The notes under the pieces were generated by a model. The model was not told the origin of the DNA. It was given only the letters and a program-made list of their open reading frames with translations, and did no database searches. Below, in pieces: positions 29,338 to 36,553 of a DNA stretch of 43,197 bases. Numbering within the stretch: the stretch's first letter is position 1; each line of letters starts with the position of its first letter. This DNA is from Akkermansia sp. (GTDB lineage: Bacteria > Verrucomicrobiota > Verrucomicrobiia > Verrucomicrobiales > Akkermansiaceae). The DNA is taken from positions 1 through 43,197 of the forward strand of contig JAFVIC010000070.1 in assembly GCA_017477935.1 (NCBI GenBank), in the 5' to 3' direction. The position numbers and the translations under genes are program-made.

Positions 29338-29356
29338 AATTAGCACCTATATGCAA
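29327..29356 (-). promoter_or_regulatory. Promoter of the cobalamin receptor operon
   Basis: On the minus strand TTGCAT (29351-29356), 18 nt, TAAATA (29327-29332). Transcription would start near 29320, giving a leader of about 209 nt that contains the whole riboswitch. Confidence 0.45.
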
Positions 29357-29387
29357 GCCCCGATGGCGGTTAGGACATAGGTTACTC

Positions 29388-29416
29388 TTGAAAAAGCGGG
29401 GGGTAGATGGTATAGT
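29388..29416 (+). promoter_or_regulatory. Promoter of panC, leaderless
   Basis: TTGAAA (29388-29393), 17 nt, TATAGT (29411-29416). Only 6 nt (gacggc) separate the -10 from the ATG at 29423, so transcription should begin at or next to the start codon. Confidence 0.65.
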
Positions 29417-29422
29417 GACGGC

Positions 29423-30274
29423 ATGCAGACTGCATGTACGAAGGATGAACTGCGCGCACTGCTGGCACCCGTGCGCGGTAAGAAGATTGTGCTGGTGCCG
29501 ACCATGGGGGCACTGCATGAAGGTCATGCTACCCTGTTACGTCAGGCTCGCGCTCTGGCCGGTGATTCCGGTTGCGTGGTTGCCAGTGTGTTCCTGAATC
29601 CGGTGCAGTTCGATAACGCCGGCGACTTGGCTGCCTATCCGCAGACCCCCGAGACTGACTTGCTGATTTGTCGCGAGTGTGGAGTGGATGTCGTCTTCAT
29701 GCCCACGCCGGATGTGATGTACTGTGGTGACCGCTCCATCACTCTCGAAGAAACCCACCTTTCTACCGTGCTCTGCGGTGCCAGTCGGCCCGGTCATTTC
29801 GCCGGTGTGTGTCTGGTGGTCAATAAACTTTTCAACCTCGTACAGCCGACGGATGCTATCTTCGGCAAGAAGGATTACCAGCAGCTTGCCATCCTGCGCC
29901 GTATGGTGCGTGACCTCGATATCCCCATCACCCTGCATGGTGCCGAAATCGTGCGCGGGGAGGACGGCCTGGCGCTCTCCAGTCGCAATGTTCGCCTGAC
30001 ACCCGCACACCGCGCCGCTGCACCCACTATTCACCGTGCGCTGTCGGCTGCCGCTGCCGCTTATGCTGCCGGTGCTGCCGCTGCGGATGTGTGTGCAGCC
30101 GTGCGCCGAGAGTTGACAGCTATTGACGGGGTGAAAATCGACTATGTGGAGTTGGTGGATGCTGAGAACCTCCACGCCGTGACGGATGAAGCTCGCCCCG
30201 CACTGCTGGCTGTGGCCGCTTTCTTCGGCGATGTCCGCCTGATTGATAACACCGAACTGAGACGCAACGTATGA
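29423..30274 (+). CDS. panC: Pantothenate synthetase
   Basis: This 283-residue enzyme joins pantoate and beta-alanine with ATP to form pantothenate, the precursor of coenzyme A. Class-defining motifs are VLVPTMGALHEGHATLLRQA (nucleotide HxGH-like), SVFLNPVQFDNAGDLAAYP, IFGKKDYQQLAILRRMV and the KMSKS-like segment DGLALSSRNVRL. No panB or panD is nearby. The mRNA is predicted to be leaderless. The stop overlaps the lolD start as ATGA, so the two are co-translated. Confidence 0.96.
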   Translation: MQTACTKDELRALLAPVRGKKIVLVPTMGALHEGHATLLRQARALAGDSGCVVASVFLNPVQFDNAGDLAAYPQTPETDLLICRECGVDVVFMPTPDVMYCGDRSITLEETHLSTVLCGASRPGHFAGVCLVVNKLFNLVQPTDAIFGKKDYQQLAILRRMVRDLDIPITLHGAEIVRGEDGLALSSRNVRLTPAHRAAAPTIHRALSAAAAAYAAGAAAADVCAAVRRELTAIDGVKIDYVELVDAENLHAVTDEARPALLAVAAFFGDVRLIDNTELRRNV

Positions 30275-30930
30275 TAACCGCTGAAAATCTGCACCGCAGC
30301 TATACCATCGGCCAGAAGACCGTAGAGGTGCTGCATGGCCTGAGCCTGAACATCAAGCGCGGGGAAAAGGTGTTCCTTTGCGGCCCGAGCGGTGCAGGCA
30401 AGACCACCCTCATGTATACCCTTGCCGGTCTTGAGCAACCCCAGCAGGGTAAGGTTATTGTGGCAGGGGAGGATGTGTATGCGCTCAATCTGCGTCGCCG
30501 CGCCCTATTCCGCAACAAGACGATGGGCTTTATTTTCCAGAACTACATGCTCATGCCCGAGCTCACGGCGCTGGAGAATGCTTCTCTCGCAACGGCGGTC
30601 GCCGGGCGCGAGGCTACCGAGCGCGTGAAAGCTCTGCTGGAGCGTGTGGGGCTCGGTGATCGCATGGATCACCTGCCCAATGAACTCTCCGGCGGCGAAC
30701 AGCAGCGCGTGGCCATTGCCCGTGCCCTGGCTCACGACCCTGAGCTTATCTTTGCAGATGAACCGACCGGTAACCTTGATTCCCGCAACGGTAAGCAGAT
30801 TCTTGATTTGCTTTTCGAGTTGGCCGATGAAGGTAACAAGACTTTGGTTATCGTCACGCATGATTCGCAAATCGCAGCCCGCGGTGACCGTACCCTCATT
30901 ATCCGTGATGGTGTAGTGGCTAACAGCTGA
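30271..30930 (+). CDS. lolD: LolD/MacB-type ABC transporter ATPase
   Basis: The 219-residue ATPase has Walker A GPSGAGKTTLMYTLAGLEQP, Q-loop GFIFQNYMLMPELTALEN, signature ELSGGEQQRVAIARAL and Walker B LIFADEPTGNLDSRNG. The ADEPTGNLDS form and the size are typical of LolD, which drives release of outer-membrane lipoproteins from the inner membrane, but MacB/FtsE-like relatives look similar. The permease partner (LolC/E type) is not adjacent, which lowers confidence in the exact role. It overlaps panC by 4 nt and ends before a bidirectional terminator. Confidence 0.8.
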   Translation: MITAENLHRSYTIGQKTVEVLHGLSLNIKRGEKVFLCGPSGAGKTTLMYTLAGLEQPQQGKVIVAGEDVYALNLRRRALFRNKTMGFIFQNYMLMPELTALENASLATAVAGREATERVKALLERVGLGDRMDHLPNELSGGEQQRVAIARALAHDPELIFADEPTGNLDSRNGKQILDLLFELADEGNKTLVIVTHDSQIAARGDRTLIIRDGVVANS

Positions 30931-30945
30931 GGCTTATTTCCCCGA

Positions 30946-30983
30946 ACAACAAAAAAGGCGGCCGCGGCCGCCTTTTTTGTTGT
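30946..30983. terminator. Bidirectional intrinsic terminator
   Basis: A 38-bp near-perfect palindrome: acaacaaaaaaggcggcc on the left and its complement ending ccttttttgttgt on the right. Both strands read a GC stem flanked by A and T runs. It separates lolD from the convergent gene ending at 31014. Confidence 0.9.
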
Positions 30984-31013
30984 AACTTTCTCTTTCGCTG
31001 TTTGTCCGTATCA

Positions 31014-32042
31014 TCAGAAGGGGAGGTCTACCCATTCCTCCTGCGCGGGTTGGCTTACTGCTGCCGGTGCTGAGATGGTAGCGCCGGCGGAGGTGTCAAC
31101 TGTCGGGGAGCCGCCCGTTGGCTCGTAATCATAGCCGGTGCGCACGGTTACGCGAGGTTCGGCCGGGGCTTCTTCTTCGGCTGGCTTGTCAGTGGGGGTG
31201 GTAGCCGGGGTTTCCTCGGAGTTCTCGAAATCACTCATGTCAACCAGGTCAATCTCGCCGAAGGCATAGCGGGCAAGCTTGGGCATGTCTTTCTTAATAA
31301 GCTCGCGCGTGGGCACACGAATCTGCCCTTCGGGGGAGCGCAGGGTGATGAGCTTGCCCTCCAGTCGGTAGATGTAGGCCTCCCTCAGAGCTCGGCCACG
31401 GGTTGTTACCGCGTCCCCGATAGCCATGCCGGGCAACAGGCTCAGGGCAATGCTGCGGTACTCTTTATCAGCGGTGCGAATCTCGTACTGCAGAGCCATG
31501 ATTTTGTCTTTCTGCTCAGCGATGGAGCGCTCGATTTCGGCGCATTCTGCCTGAACTTTCTCCATTTCGCTGTCCAGTCGGGCCAGGCTTTCGCGCATCA
31601 GGATGTTTTCGTCGGCAGAGTAGTAGGTCTCTACCAGCTCCTTGCGTTCGCGCTGCAGGCGGGCGTTCTCTTGCAGAGCCAGTTCAATGGCTGAGGGTAC
31701 GCTGTACAAATCCATCTGTTTCTTGATGTAATAACCGCCGCATACCAGCACTGCCAGCAGCAACAGGACGAGTATCACGTCGAAGAATACGGAGAAAAAG
31801 CCGCGCCCGGAGCGTTCTTTCTTCTTCGGTTCGGGTTTCTTTTCATCAGCCGGTTTTGTTTCAGGTTCGTGTGCCGGGGTTTTATCGGCTGCATCGGTTT
31901 CATCAGGCTGAGCCTCTGCCGGTTTGTCTTCTGCCGGTTTGTCTTCTGCCGGTTTCTCTTTCTGTGCAGCCGGGCGGGGGCGGAACTCGATGTCGGCGAA
32001 ATCGTCCTCGTCAGGGGCGGTGTTTTTTGCGGAAATACTCAT
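31014..32042 (-). CDS. Membrane-anchored coiled-coil protein, unknown function
   Basis: This is a 342-residue protein without a recognised family. The N-terminal cytosolic part (1-80) is acidic and Lys/Pro/Glu-rich, with the repeat KPAEDKPAEDKPAEA at about residues 30-44. One membrane segment follows (about 85-105, FFDVILVLLLLAVLVCGGYY), then a long coiled coil (about 120-190: ARLQRERKELVETYYSADEN, EKVQAECAEIERSIAEQKDK). A small beta-rich region (LEGKLITLRSPEGQIRVPTR) and a disordered Pro/Thr/Glu tail close the protein. Like the next gene upstream it has coiled-coil character, so the two may work as partners in the envelope. It lies 11 nt behind that gene. Confidence 0.75.
   Translation of the reverse strand: MSISAKNTAPDEDDFADIEFRPRPAAQKEKPAEDKPAEDKPAEAQPDETDAADKTPAHEPETKPADEKKPEPKKKERSGRGFFSVFFDVILVLLLLAVLVCGGYYIKKQMDLYSVPSAIELALQENARLQRERKELVETYYSADENILMRESLARLDSEMEKVQAECAEIERSIAEQKDKIMALQYEIRTADKEYRSIALSLLPGMAIGDAVTTRGRALREAYIYRLEGKLITLRSPEGQIRVPTRELIKKDMPKLARYAFGEIDLVDMSDFENSEETPATTPTDKPAEEEAPAEPRVTVRTGYDYEPTGGSPTVDTSAGATISAPAAVSQPAQEEWVDLPF
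31918..31962. repeat. Three-copy 15-bp coding tandem repeat
   Basis: gccggtttgtcttct occurs twice in perfect copies (31918-31932 and 31933-31947), followed by a third, diverged copy (31948-31962). It encodes the KPAED repeats of the coiled-coil protein and could vary in copy number by slippage. Confidence 0.8.
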
Positions 32043-32053
32043 GGCCGGAAAAA

Positions 32054-32431
32054 TCAGTTTTTGTTTGCAGCAGCAGCGCTCTGCAGGTTCTTAAAGGTGT
32101 CGCGGAAGGCTTTCAGGCGGGTTTCCATCTCGATGCTGCGCAGTTTAAGGCTGGTTTCGCTGCGGCGCAGGTCGGCCTTGCGGGCAAGTTCGCTATTGAT
32201 GGCATGGCGGCGCTCAGCAATTTTTTCGCGCAGGCCGGGTGTCAGCTCGCCGGCTTCGCGTATGCGTTTCTGCATATCGTCTATTTCTTTGCTGAGCTGC
32301 TGGTTATGAGTTTCGATGGTGCGCTGGCGTTCCAGGTCGGGAGCCTGCGGTTTGCAGCCTGTTGTGCACAAGCTCAGCGCCGCAGTAAGCAATACGGGGA
32401 CTATACGGAAAGAGTTCACGCTCTCTATCAT
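32054..32431 (-). CDS. Small coiled-coil lipoprotein
   Basis: The start at 32431 gives 125 residues with a lipoprotein signal (VPVLLTAALSLCTTGCKPQ; lipobox TTGC). A charged helical domain with heptad-like spacing follows (RTIETHNQQLSKEIDDMQKR and RSIEMETRLKAFRDTFKNLQ). The frame is open for eight more codons upstream, into the end of the NUDIX gene, but the chosen start places the signal at the N-terminus. No family is recognised. It lies 20 nt behind the NUDIX gene and 11 nt before the membrane-anchored coiled-coil gene, in one operon. Confidence 0.72.
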   Translation of the reverse strand: MIESVNSFRIVPVLLTAALSLCTTGCKPQAPDLERQRTIETHNQQLSKEIDDMQKRIREAGELTPGLREKIAERRHAINSELARKADLRRSETSLKLRSIEMETRLKAFRDTFKNLQSAAAANKN

Positions 32432-32451
32432 GCGATATTGAGCGTGCGGCG

Positions 32452-33054
32452 TCAAGCTTGTTTTGCGTCAAAGTGTGTGTGCAGGCGCTTACGTGCAGCA
32501 GGCCACAGGGCAGCCAGGCGCAGTACGGCGTTATCTGCCGGTGGGGTGAGGTGGTGCAATTCCCGGGCATCGAACCACCCCAGCGCGTCGGATTCGTCCG
32601 ATATGGCATACTGCTCATGTGGGGCTTGAAGCAGGTAGCGTACATCATAGTGCAGGTGCTCAGGTTCACCGGTCTGCGGTCGCGCCGGGATGACGTGAAT
32701 GTCGATGTCGTAAATATCGGAACTCAGCGCGCGCAGCCCGTCAATGCCGCTTTCTTCCTGAGCTTCGCGCAGGGCAACGCGCAGCACATCGGGGTCGCCG
32801 TCTGCATGGCCGCCCGGTTGAACCCATAGCTTGAGCTTGCGGTGCAGGGTCAACAGGGATTTGTTACCATCGGGGTTCACCAGCCAGGCCGAGCCGGTGA
32901 TGTGACCTGCGGCGTGACTGCGCTCGAAACAATCCGGGGTTTGCAATACAAACTCTAACAGGCGTCCCGCCGTCTGCGCACGCTCCGGTGTGCGGTCTAT
33001 GTAGGCCAGTAATTGTTCGCAGAGGTGGCGGCGCTTGTCGTGTGGTAACTCCAT
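32452..33054 (-). CDS. NUDIX hydrolase
   Basis: NUDIX enzymes cleave nucleoside diphosphates linked to another group. The 200-residue protein carries the box GGHADGDPDVLRVALREAQE followed by ESGI, matching the core REAxEESGI while varying at the first glutamate. This form is common in a subfamily of otherwise uncharacterised NUDIX proteins. Start 33054 (MELPHDKRRHL) is preferred over the longer frame to 33099, because a promoter -10 lies 7 nt upstream and the extra residues would fall inside that promoter. The substrate is unknown. It leads the operon with the two coiled-coil genes. Confidence 0.85.
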   Translation of the reverse strand: MELPHDKRRHLCEQLLAYIDRTPERAQTAGRLLEFVLQTPDCFERSHAAGHITGSAWLVNPDGNKSLLTLHRKLKLWVQPGGHADGDPDVLRVALREAQEESGIDGLRALSSDIYDIDIHVIPARPQTGEPEHLHYDVRYLLQAPHEQYAISDESDALGWFDARELHHLTPPADNAVLRLAALWPAARKRLHTHFDAKQA

Positions 33055-33061
33055 GACCGTT

Positions 33062-33090
33062 ATTTTAACCTTCTTTTTTCTTATTGGCAA
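33062..33090 (-). promoter_or_regulatory. Promoter of NUDIX operon, leaderless
   Basis: On the minus strand TTGCCA (33085-33090), 17 nt, TAAAAT (33062-33067). Seven nt (aacggtc) separate the -10 from the ATG at 33054. Confidence 0.6.
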
Positions 33091-33130
33091 GCTCAGCAAT
33101 AAAAAAATGGCGACATCATGCAGTCGGAGC

Positions 33131-33158
33131 TTGACATGTCATGGTGCCTTTCTATAAT
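33131..33158 (+). promoter_or_regulatory. Near-consensus promoter of the PA14-like gene
   Basis: TTGACA (33131-33136), 16 nt, TATAAT (33153-33158). Both boxes are perfect. The start codon chosen at 33174 is 15 nt beyond the -10. Confidence 0.7.
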
Positions 33159-33173
33159 ATGGAGCAAGTTACT

Positions 33174-34436
33174 ATGGCTGTCAGATTCAGAACCCGCAAA
33201 AATATCACCGCTTTACTCAATGTTCAGAACAAGCGCAGGCGAATGATGGCTTGCTCGTTCTCCGGTGGTTTTGTGCTTGCTCTCGGTTTGCTGTTCTGGA
33301 TGGTTAATATTTTCCTGGAGAAAGAGCCTGAAGCCACGTTCCTGGTGTACCGTGCGGAGGAAGACGCCGCCCCGAGTAAGCGCCCGAGCCGTGAGCTGTC
33401 CAGTAAGGTGCGCCCCGTGCAGCCAAAGATGGATATCATCGTAGCGGACTCGACATCCGATGTCTCTTTCATGACCGATGTGGAGATTGATACCGAAGGG
33501 CTTGAGATGTCGGGTGATTCCCTGGCCGAAGGGCTTAGCGGCGGTGGGGATGGTCTGGGTGACGGATTTGGTGAGGGGGGTGGCTCCGGTCTGGGTTCAT
33601 CCGTTAAGACGGAAAATGCGTTTGAAGGCCGGTTCTGGGATTTCAAGAAGACACCCGGCGGTGGTCAGTCCAAGCTGAAGGATGTGCAGGGTAACCGCGA
33701 GGTGCTCAACCTGATGAGCCGATTCTACAATGGCGGGTGGAATACCACGGTGTTCTCCCCCTACTGCGAAGCCAAGACTCGTTTGTTTTCCTCGTGTTTC
33801 TACCTGCCGAACTGCATGGACCAGGAGGCTTCGAACGCCTATGACCCCAACGGGAAGATGGGCCTGAAGCCCAGCCGCTGGGTTGCCCTGTACCGTGCGC
33901 AGGTGCAGGCCCCCAAGAGCGGGCGTTTCCGTTTTGTCGGTGTGGGTGACTCGGTTATGGCCGTGCGCTTCAATGGCCGCAATGTGCTGGCAGTCGGTTA
34001 TCATGATTTGAAGACAGCCGAATGGAACGGCTTGCATATCATCTCCAATCCGCAGGCCCTGCAAGGGAAGGATGTGGTGGATTACCAGTCCTGCGACTAC
34101 TGGAATGAGCAGGTGGGTGGTTTTGTGGCCGGTGAGCCGTTTGAGGTGAAAGCCGGTGAATGGTATGAAATGCAGGTGCTTATTTCTGAAATCGGTGGCG
34201 GTAATTTCGGTTTCTGCCTGCTGATAGATGATATGGATGAAGAGGGTGGCAAGGCCTCCGAAGACGGCAAGCCGCTCTACCAGCTCTTCCGTACGAGTTT
34301 CATTGCTCCCACGGCAAAAGAGGTGTACGAGACGATTAAATATAAGGACATGGAGCTCGCAACCGATCCTCCCTATGATGAGGATAGCATGATTTGGCCG
34401 GCCAAGCCGCTCAAAATCGGTTCTCGCGGTAAATAA
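33174..34436 (+). CDS. Membrane-anchored protein with PA14-like beta domain
   Basis: The 420-residue product has a basic N-terminus and one membrane segment (residues 25-45, MACSFSGGFVLALGLLFWMV). A long linker with a Gly-rich run follows (about 115-143: GLSGGGDGLGDGFGEGGGSG). The C-terminal domain reads GRFRFVGVGDSVMAVRFNGR and WYEMQVLISEIGGGNFGFCL, a pattern seen in PA14-type carbohydrate-binding sandwiches. The frame opens at 33141, but that ATG and the one at 33159 fall within or right behind the promoter, so 33174 is chosen. A periplasmic or surface role is likely; binding partner unknown. It stands as a single-gene unit. Confidence 0.7.
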   Translation: MAVRFRTRKNITALLNVQNKRRRMMACSFSGGFVLALGLLFWMVNIFLEKEPEATFLVYRAEEDAAPSKRPSRELSSKVRPVQPKMDIIVADSTSDVSFMTDVEIDTEGLEMSGDSLAEGLSGGGDGLGDGFGEGGGSGLGSSVKTENAFEGRFWDFKKTPGGGQSKLKDVQGNREVLNLMSRFYNGGWNTTVFSPYCEAKTRLFSSCFYLPNCMDQEASNAYDPNGKMGLKPSRWVALYRAQVQAPKSGRFRFVGVGDSVMAVRFNGRNVLAVGYHDLKTAEWNGLHIISNPQALQGKDVVDYQSCDYWNEQVGGFVAGEPFEVKAGEWYEMQVLISEIGGGNFGFCLLIDDMDEEGGKASEDGKPLYQLFRTSFIAPTAKEVYETIKYKDMELATDPPYDEDSMIWPAKPLKIGSRGK

Positions 34437-34455
34437 TTTCTGTCACAATTTACTG

Positions 34456-34484
34456 TTGGCAAACGGTTCGATTTGTGATATAAA
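34456..34484 (+). promoter_or_regulatory. Promoter of two-lipoprotein operon
   Basis: TTGGCA (34456-34461), 17 nt, TATAAA (34479-34484). The first ATG is at 34526, so the leader is about 35 nt. Confidence 0.55.
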
Positions 34485-34525
34485 GGCGCGAGTGCGAACT
34501 CTGAAACCGTAACTTTTCAACATTC

Positions 34526-34687
34526 ATGCAGAAAACAACCTGTACAAGATTGATGATGTTCTGCGGCCGGCTGGTACTCCTGTGCGGCTGCGCCTGCACC
34601 CTTTCCTCTTGCAGCACGATCTCTAACCTGCTGGGTTCACTGCTTTCTCTGCCGTTCAGAATAATTGACTACGTCTTACCCGGTTAA
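34526..34687 (+). CDS. 53-residue small lipoprotein
   Basis: A short frame begins at 34526 and encodes a 53-residue peptide with a positively charged start (MQKTTCTRLMMF), a hydrophobic stretch rich in Cys and Leu, the lipobox-like LSSC at about residues 26-29, and a mature part of only about 25 residues (STISNLLGSLLSLPFRIIDY). The TAA stop lies 2 nt before the next lipoprotein gene, and a promoter lies upstream. This supports a real gene translated together with its neighbour. Function is unknown; it resembles other tiny outer-membrane lipoproteins only in form. Confidence 0.6.
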   Translation: MQKTTCTRLMMFCGRLVLLCGCACTLSSCSTISNLLGSLLSLPFRIIDYVLPG

Positions 34688-34689
34688 GT

Positions 34690-35130
34690 ATGAATCAAGT
34701 TAAAAAGCCTTTCCTTTTTCTCGCTGTTGCGCTGGCTATGCTCTTGACTGCATGTCAGCAGCAGTTTTTTGTGAGCGGCGGCAGCCTGGGGCTGCGTGAT
34801 TATCCTGACGCCGTTGTGCATATCAATCAGGTGGATCCGGCGTACCGCGCGTATTTCGCTCAGCAGCATGGCGCCAGTTATTCGCTGAGTGATCAGCGCA
34901 AGGCTTTCTCCCGGGCTCGTGAAACTGCGCGTACTCCCGTGCGTGAGTCCGCCTATCGTCCCGCCCAGGCCGCTCCCCGCAAAAAATCCGCTCGTTCGCA
35001 GCGCAAGGCTTCGGCCCGTGGCAAAAAGTATGCCGCTCGCGGTAAGAAGTCCGCACGTGGCAAGAAGACCGCTACCAAAGGTAAGAATAAGAATAGAAAG
35101 AAGTCAACATCGCGCCGCCGCCGCCGTTGA
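34690..35130 (+). CDS. Lipoprotein with histone-like basic tail
   Basis: The 146-residue product starts with a clear lipoprotein signal (PFLFLAVALAMLLTAC; lipobox LTAC at 19-22). A short mature region of about 60 residues follows (GLRDYPDAVVHINQVDPAYR). The last 50 residues are almost entirely Lys, Arg, Ser, Ala and Gly, with repeated ARGKK units and a final RRRRR. Such tails occur in histone H1-like DNA-binding proteins, but here the signal predicts export. It may bind acidic envelope polymers or extracellular nucleic acid. It is coupled to the 53-residue lipoprotein gene. No family is recognised. Confidence 0.75.
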   Translation: MNQVKKPFLFLAVALAMLLTACQQQFFVSGGSLGLRDYPDAVVHINQVDPAYRAYFAQQHGASYSLSDQRKAFSRARETARTPVRESAYRPAQAAPRKKSARSQRKASARGKKYAARGKKSARGKKTATKGKNKNRKKSTSRRRRR

Positions 35131-35194
35131 CACTGCTTGCCGCAGCTCCTGCGGTGCAGCCTGACGTGAGCGATAGTTACCCTGAACAGCCACG

Positions 35195-36340
35195 ATGCAA
35201 GAACCCGGTGATAAAGCGCAGAAGGTAGAGAACCCACCACCGATGCCGGATGTTCAGGGTATACCCGCTGTGCTTGTGCAGGCGCTCGGCTGCATGGCTG
35301 TGCTGATGTTTCTGTCTGCCATAGGGTTCGGGCTTTACCAGTACCGGGATGCCCTCAGCACACTGCTGAAGGTTTGCAGCCTGCTGGCCGTACCGCTGTT
35401 GTTGTGGAGTGGGTACTACCTGTTTCATCGGCGCGGGTTTCGCTCCGCTGAGGTGGTGGCCATGTTGTCATGCCTGACCTGGGCAGACGTGCTTACCGTT
35501 GTACAGACTTGCCTGTACCCTATGCCCTTGTGGGTGTGCGGTATGATATTTCTGGGCGGTTTGCTGGTGGCTCCTTGCATTCACCCGTGGCGTTCCGCTA
35601 TTGTGGCATTGTTGGTCGGTAGTGTGACCGAGTTGGGGCTGCTTTGCCTGGCCGGTGCGGGCGGGCAGATTTCCCCCGCAGCAGCCTGGCTGGGGGTATT
35701 GACGATTTTGCTGCTCTGGCTTATGGCGGGGTGCTGGTGCTGCCTGAGTGCGCGAGCTGCCTACCGCGCCTATTCTGCGGTAGCGCCGGTGGCGTTTACT
35801 CTTTTTCTGCTGGTTTACTATGCGCTTGTCATGTTTCCGCAGTTCCTGTTACCCGCCGCCGGTGGTTTCTCCTTCACCGGGGCTGTAGCGCTGTGGGTGG
35901 TTGTTCTGTTGTTGGCGTTCCCTTTGCAGTCTCGCTTTGCCGGGCTTCAGAACCGTGCCGTGTTTACTCCGGCCTTTCTGTGCCTGTGGTGTTGTGCTTT
36001 GGTCGGTGTGCCGTTGGTTGTCGTGGCTGATATTCCCTTTGTTACGGCGCCCTTGTCACTTGCGGCAGCGCTCGCCATGGTTTACTACGGCGCTGTTTAC
36101 AAGGCAGAACGTGTTTTGCTGGCGGGCTGTATCGCATTCTATGTGGCTGTATTCGGTAATGTGCTGCGTGCCGGGCTCTCTCCCATTTTTGCCGCCGCTG
36201 TGTTTCTGCTGCTTAGCGGCGCAACTCTCTACATTACCTTGCGCCTCCATGCGCGCCGCCGCCTCCTCTTGTCCGCCGTGCGGCAGGTTCGGCGCCGCAG
36301 GCAGGTCGCTTCTTCCCCTGACTCCCTGAATAATCCCTGA
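35195..36340 (+). CDS. Polytopic membrane protein (DUF2157-like appearance)
   Basis: The 381-residue protein has a soluble head of about 28 residues, then about 11 or 12 hydrophobic segments, and ends in an Arg-rich tail (LHARRRLLLSAVRQVRRRRQ). The run of segments with short loops and a YYLFHRRGFRSAEVVAML block resembles DUF2157-type predicted membrane proteins, though this is a loose match. It follows the lipoprotein operon by 64 nt on the same strand; no separate promoter is clear. Function unknown. Confidence 0.72.
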   Translation: MQEPGDKAQKVENPPPMPDVQGIPAVLVQALGCMAVLMFLSAIGFGLYQYRDALSTLLKVCSLLAVPLLLWSGYYLFHRRGFRSAEVVAMLSCLTWADVLTVVQTCLYPMPLWVCGMIFLGGLLVAPCIHPWRSAIVALLVGSVTELGLLCLAGAGGQISPAAAWLGVLTILLLWLMAGCWCCLSARAAYRAYSAVAPVAFTLFLLVYYALVMFPQFLLPAAGGFSFTGAVALWVVVLLLAFPLQSRFAGLQNRAVFTPAFLCLWCCALVGVPLVVVADIPFVTAPLSLAAALAMVYYGAVYKAERVLLAGCIAFYVAVFGNVLRAGLSPIFAAAVFLLLSGATLYITLRLHARRRLLLSAVRQVRRRRQVASSPDSLNNP

Positions 36341-36343
36341 CTT

Positions 36344-36365
36344 TTGACAAAATAGTCAATTTTTT
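36344..36365 (+). terminator. Weak intrinsic terminator
   Basis: A 5-bp stem TTGAC/GTCAA with a 6-nt loop is followed by six T. It lies 3 nt behind the stop of the polytopic membrane protein. The short stem makes it uncertain. Confidence 0.35.
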
Positions 36366-36467
36366 CTTGTTTGTTATAAGCCTCAGAATATAAATATATA
36401 GTGTAAAAATGGAACGCTGTCGCATTAGGGAAGGCTAACTAAATTAGAAAAAATCTAAAGAAAAAGC

Positions 36468-36496
36468 TTGCATTGCGATAGGAATTGTGGTAAAAA
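36468..36496 (+). promoter_or_regulatory. Possible promoter of peroxiredoxin gene
   Basis: TTGCAT (36468-36473), 17 nt, TAAAAA (36491-36496), in an AT-rich gap. The leader would be about 50 nt, longer than for most genes here. Confidence 0.4.
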
Positions 36497-36553
36497 ATGC
36501 GCAGCAAGAGCGGGAAGGCCCCGCGAAAGGAACAACAAACAGAAATAAATACC

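Noticed and set aside
35140..35154. CCGCAG-CTC-CTGCGG hairpin before the polytopic membrane protein
   Set aside because: A 6-bp stem with a 3-nt loop and no T-run; too weak to call a terminator.
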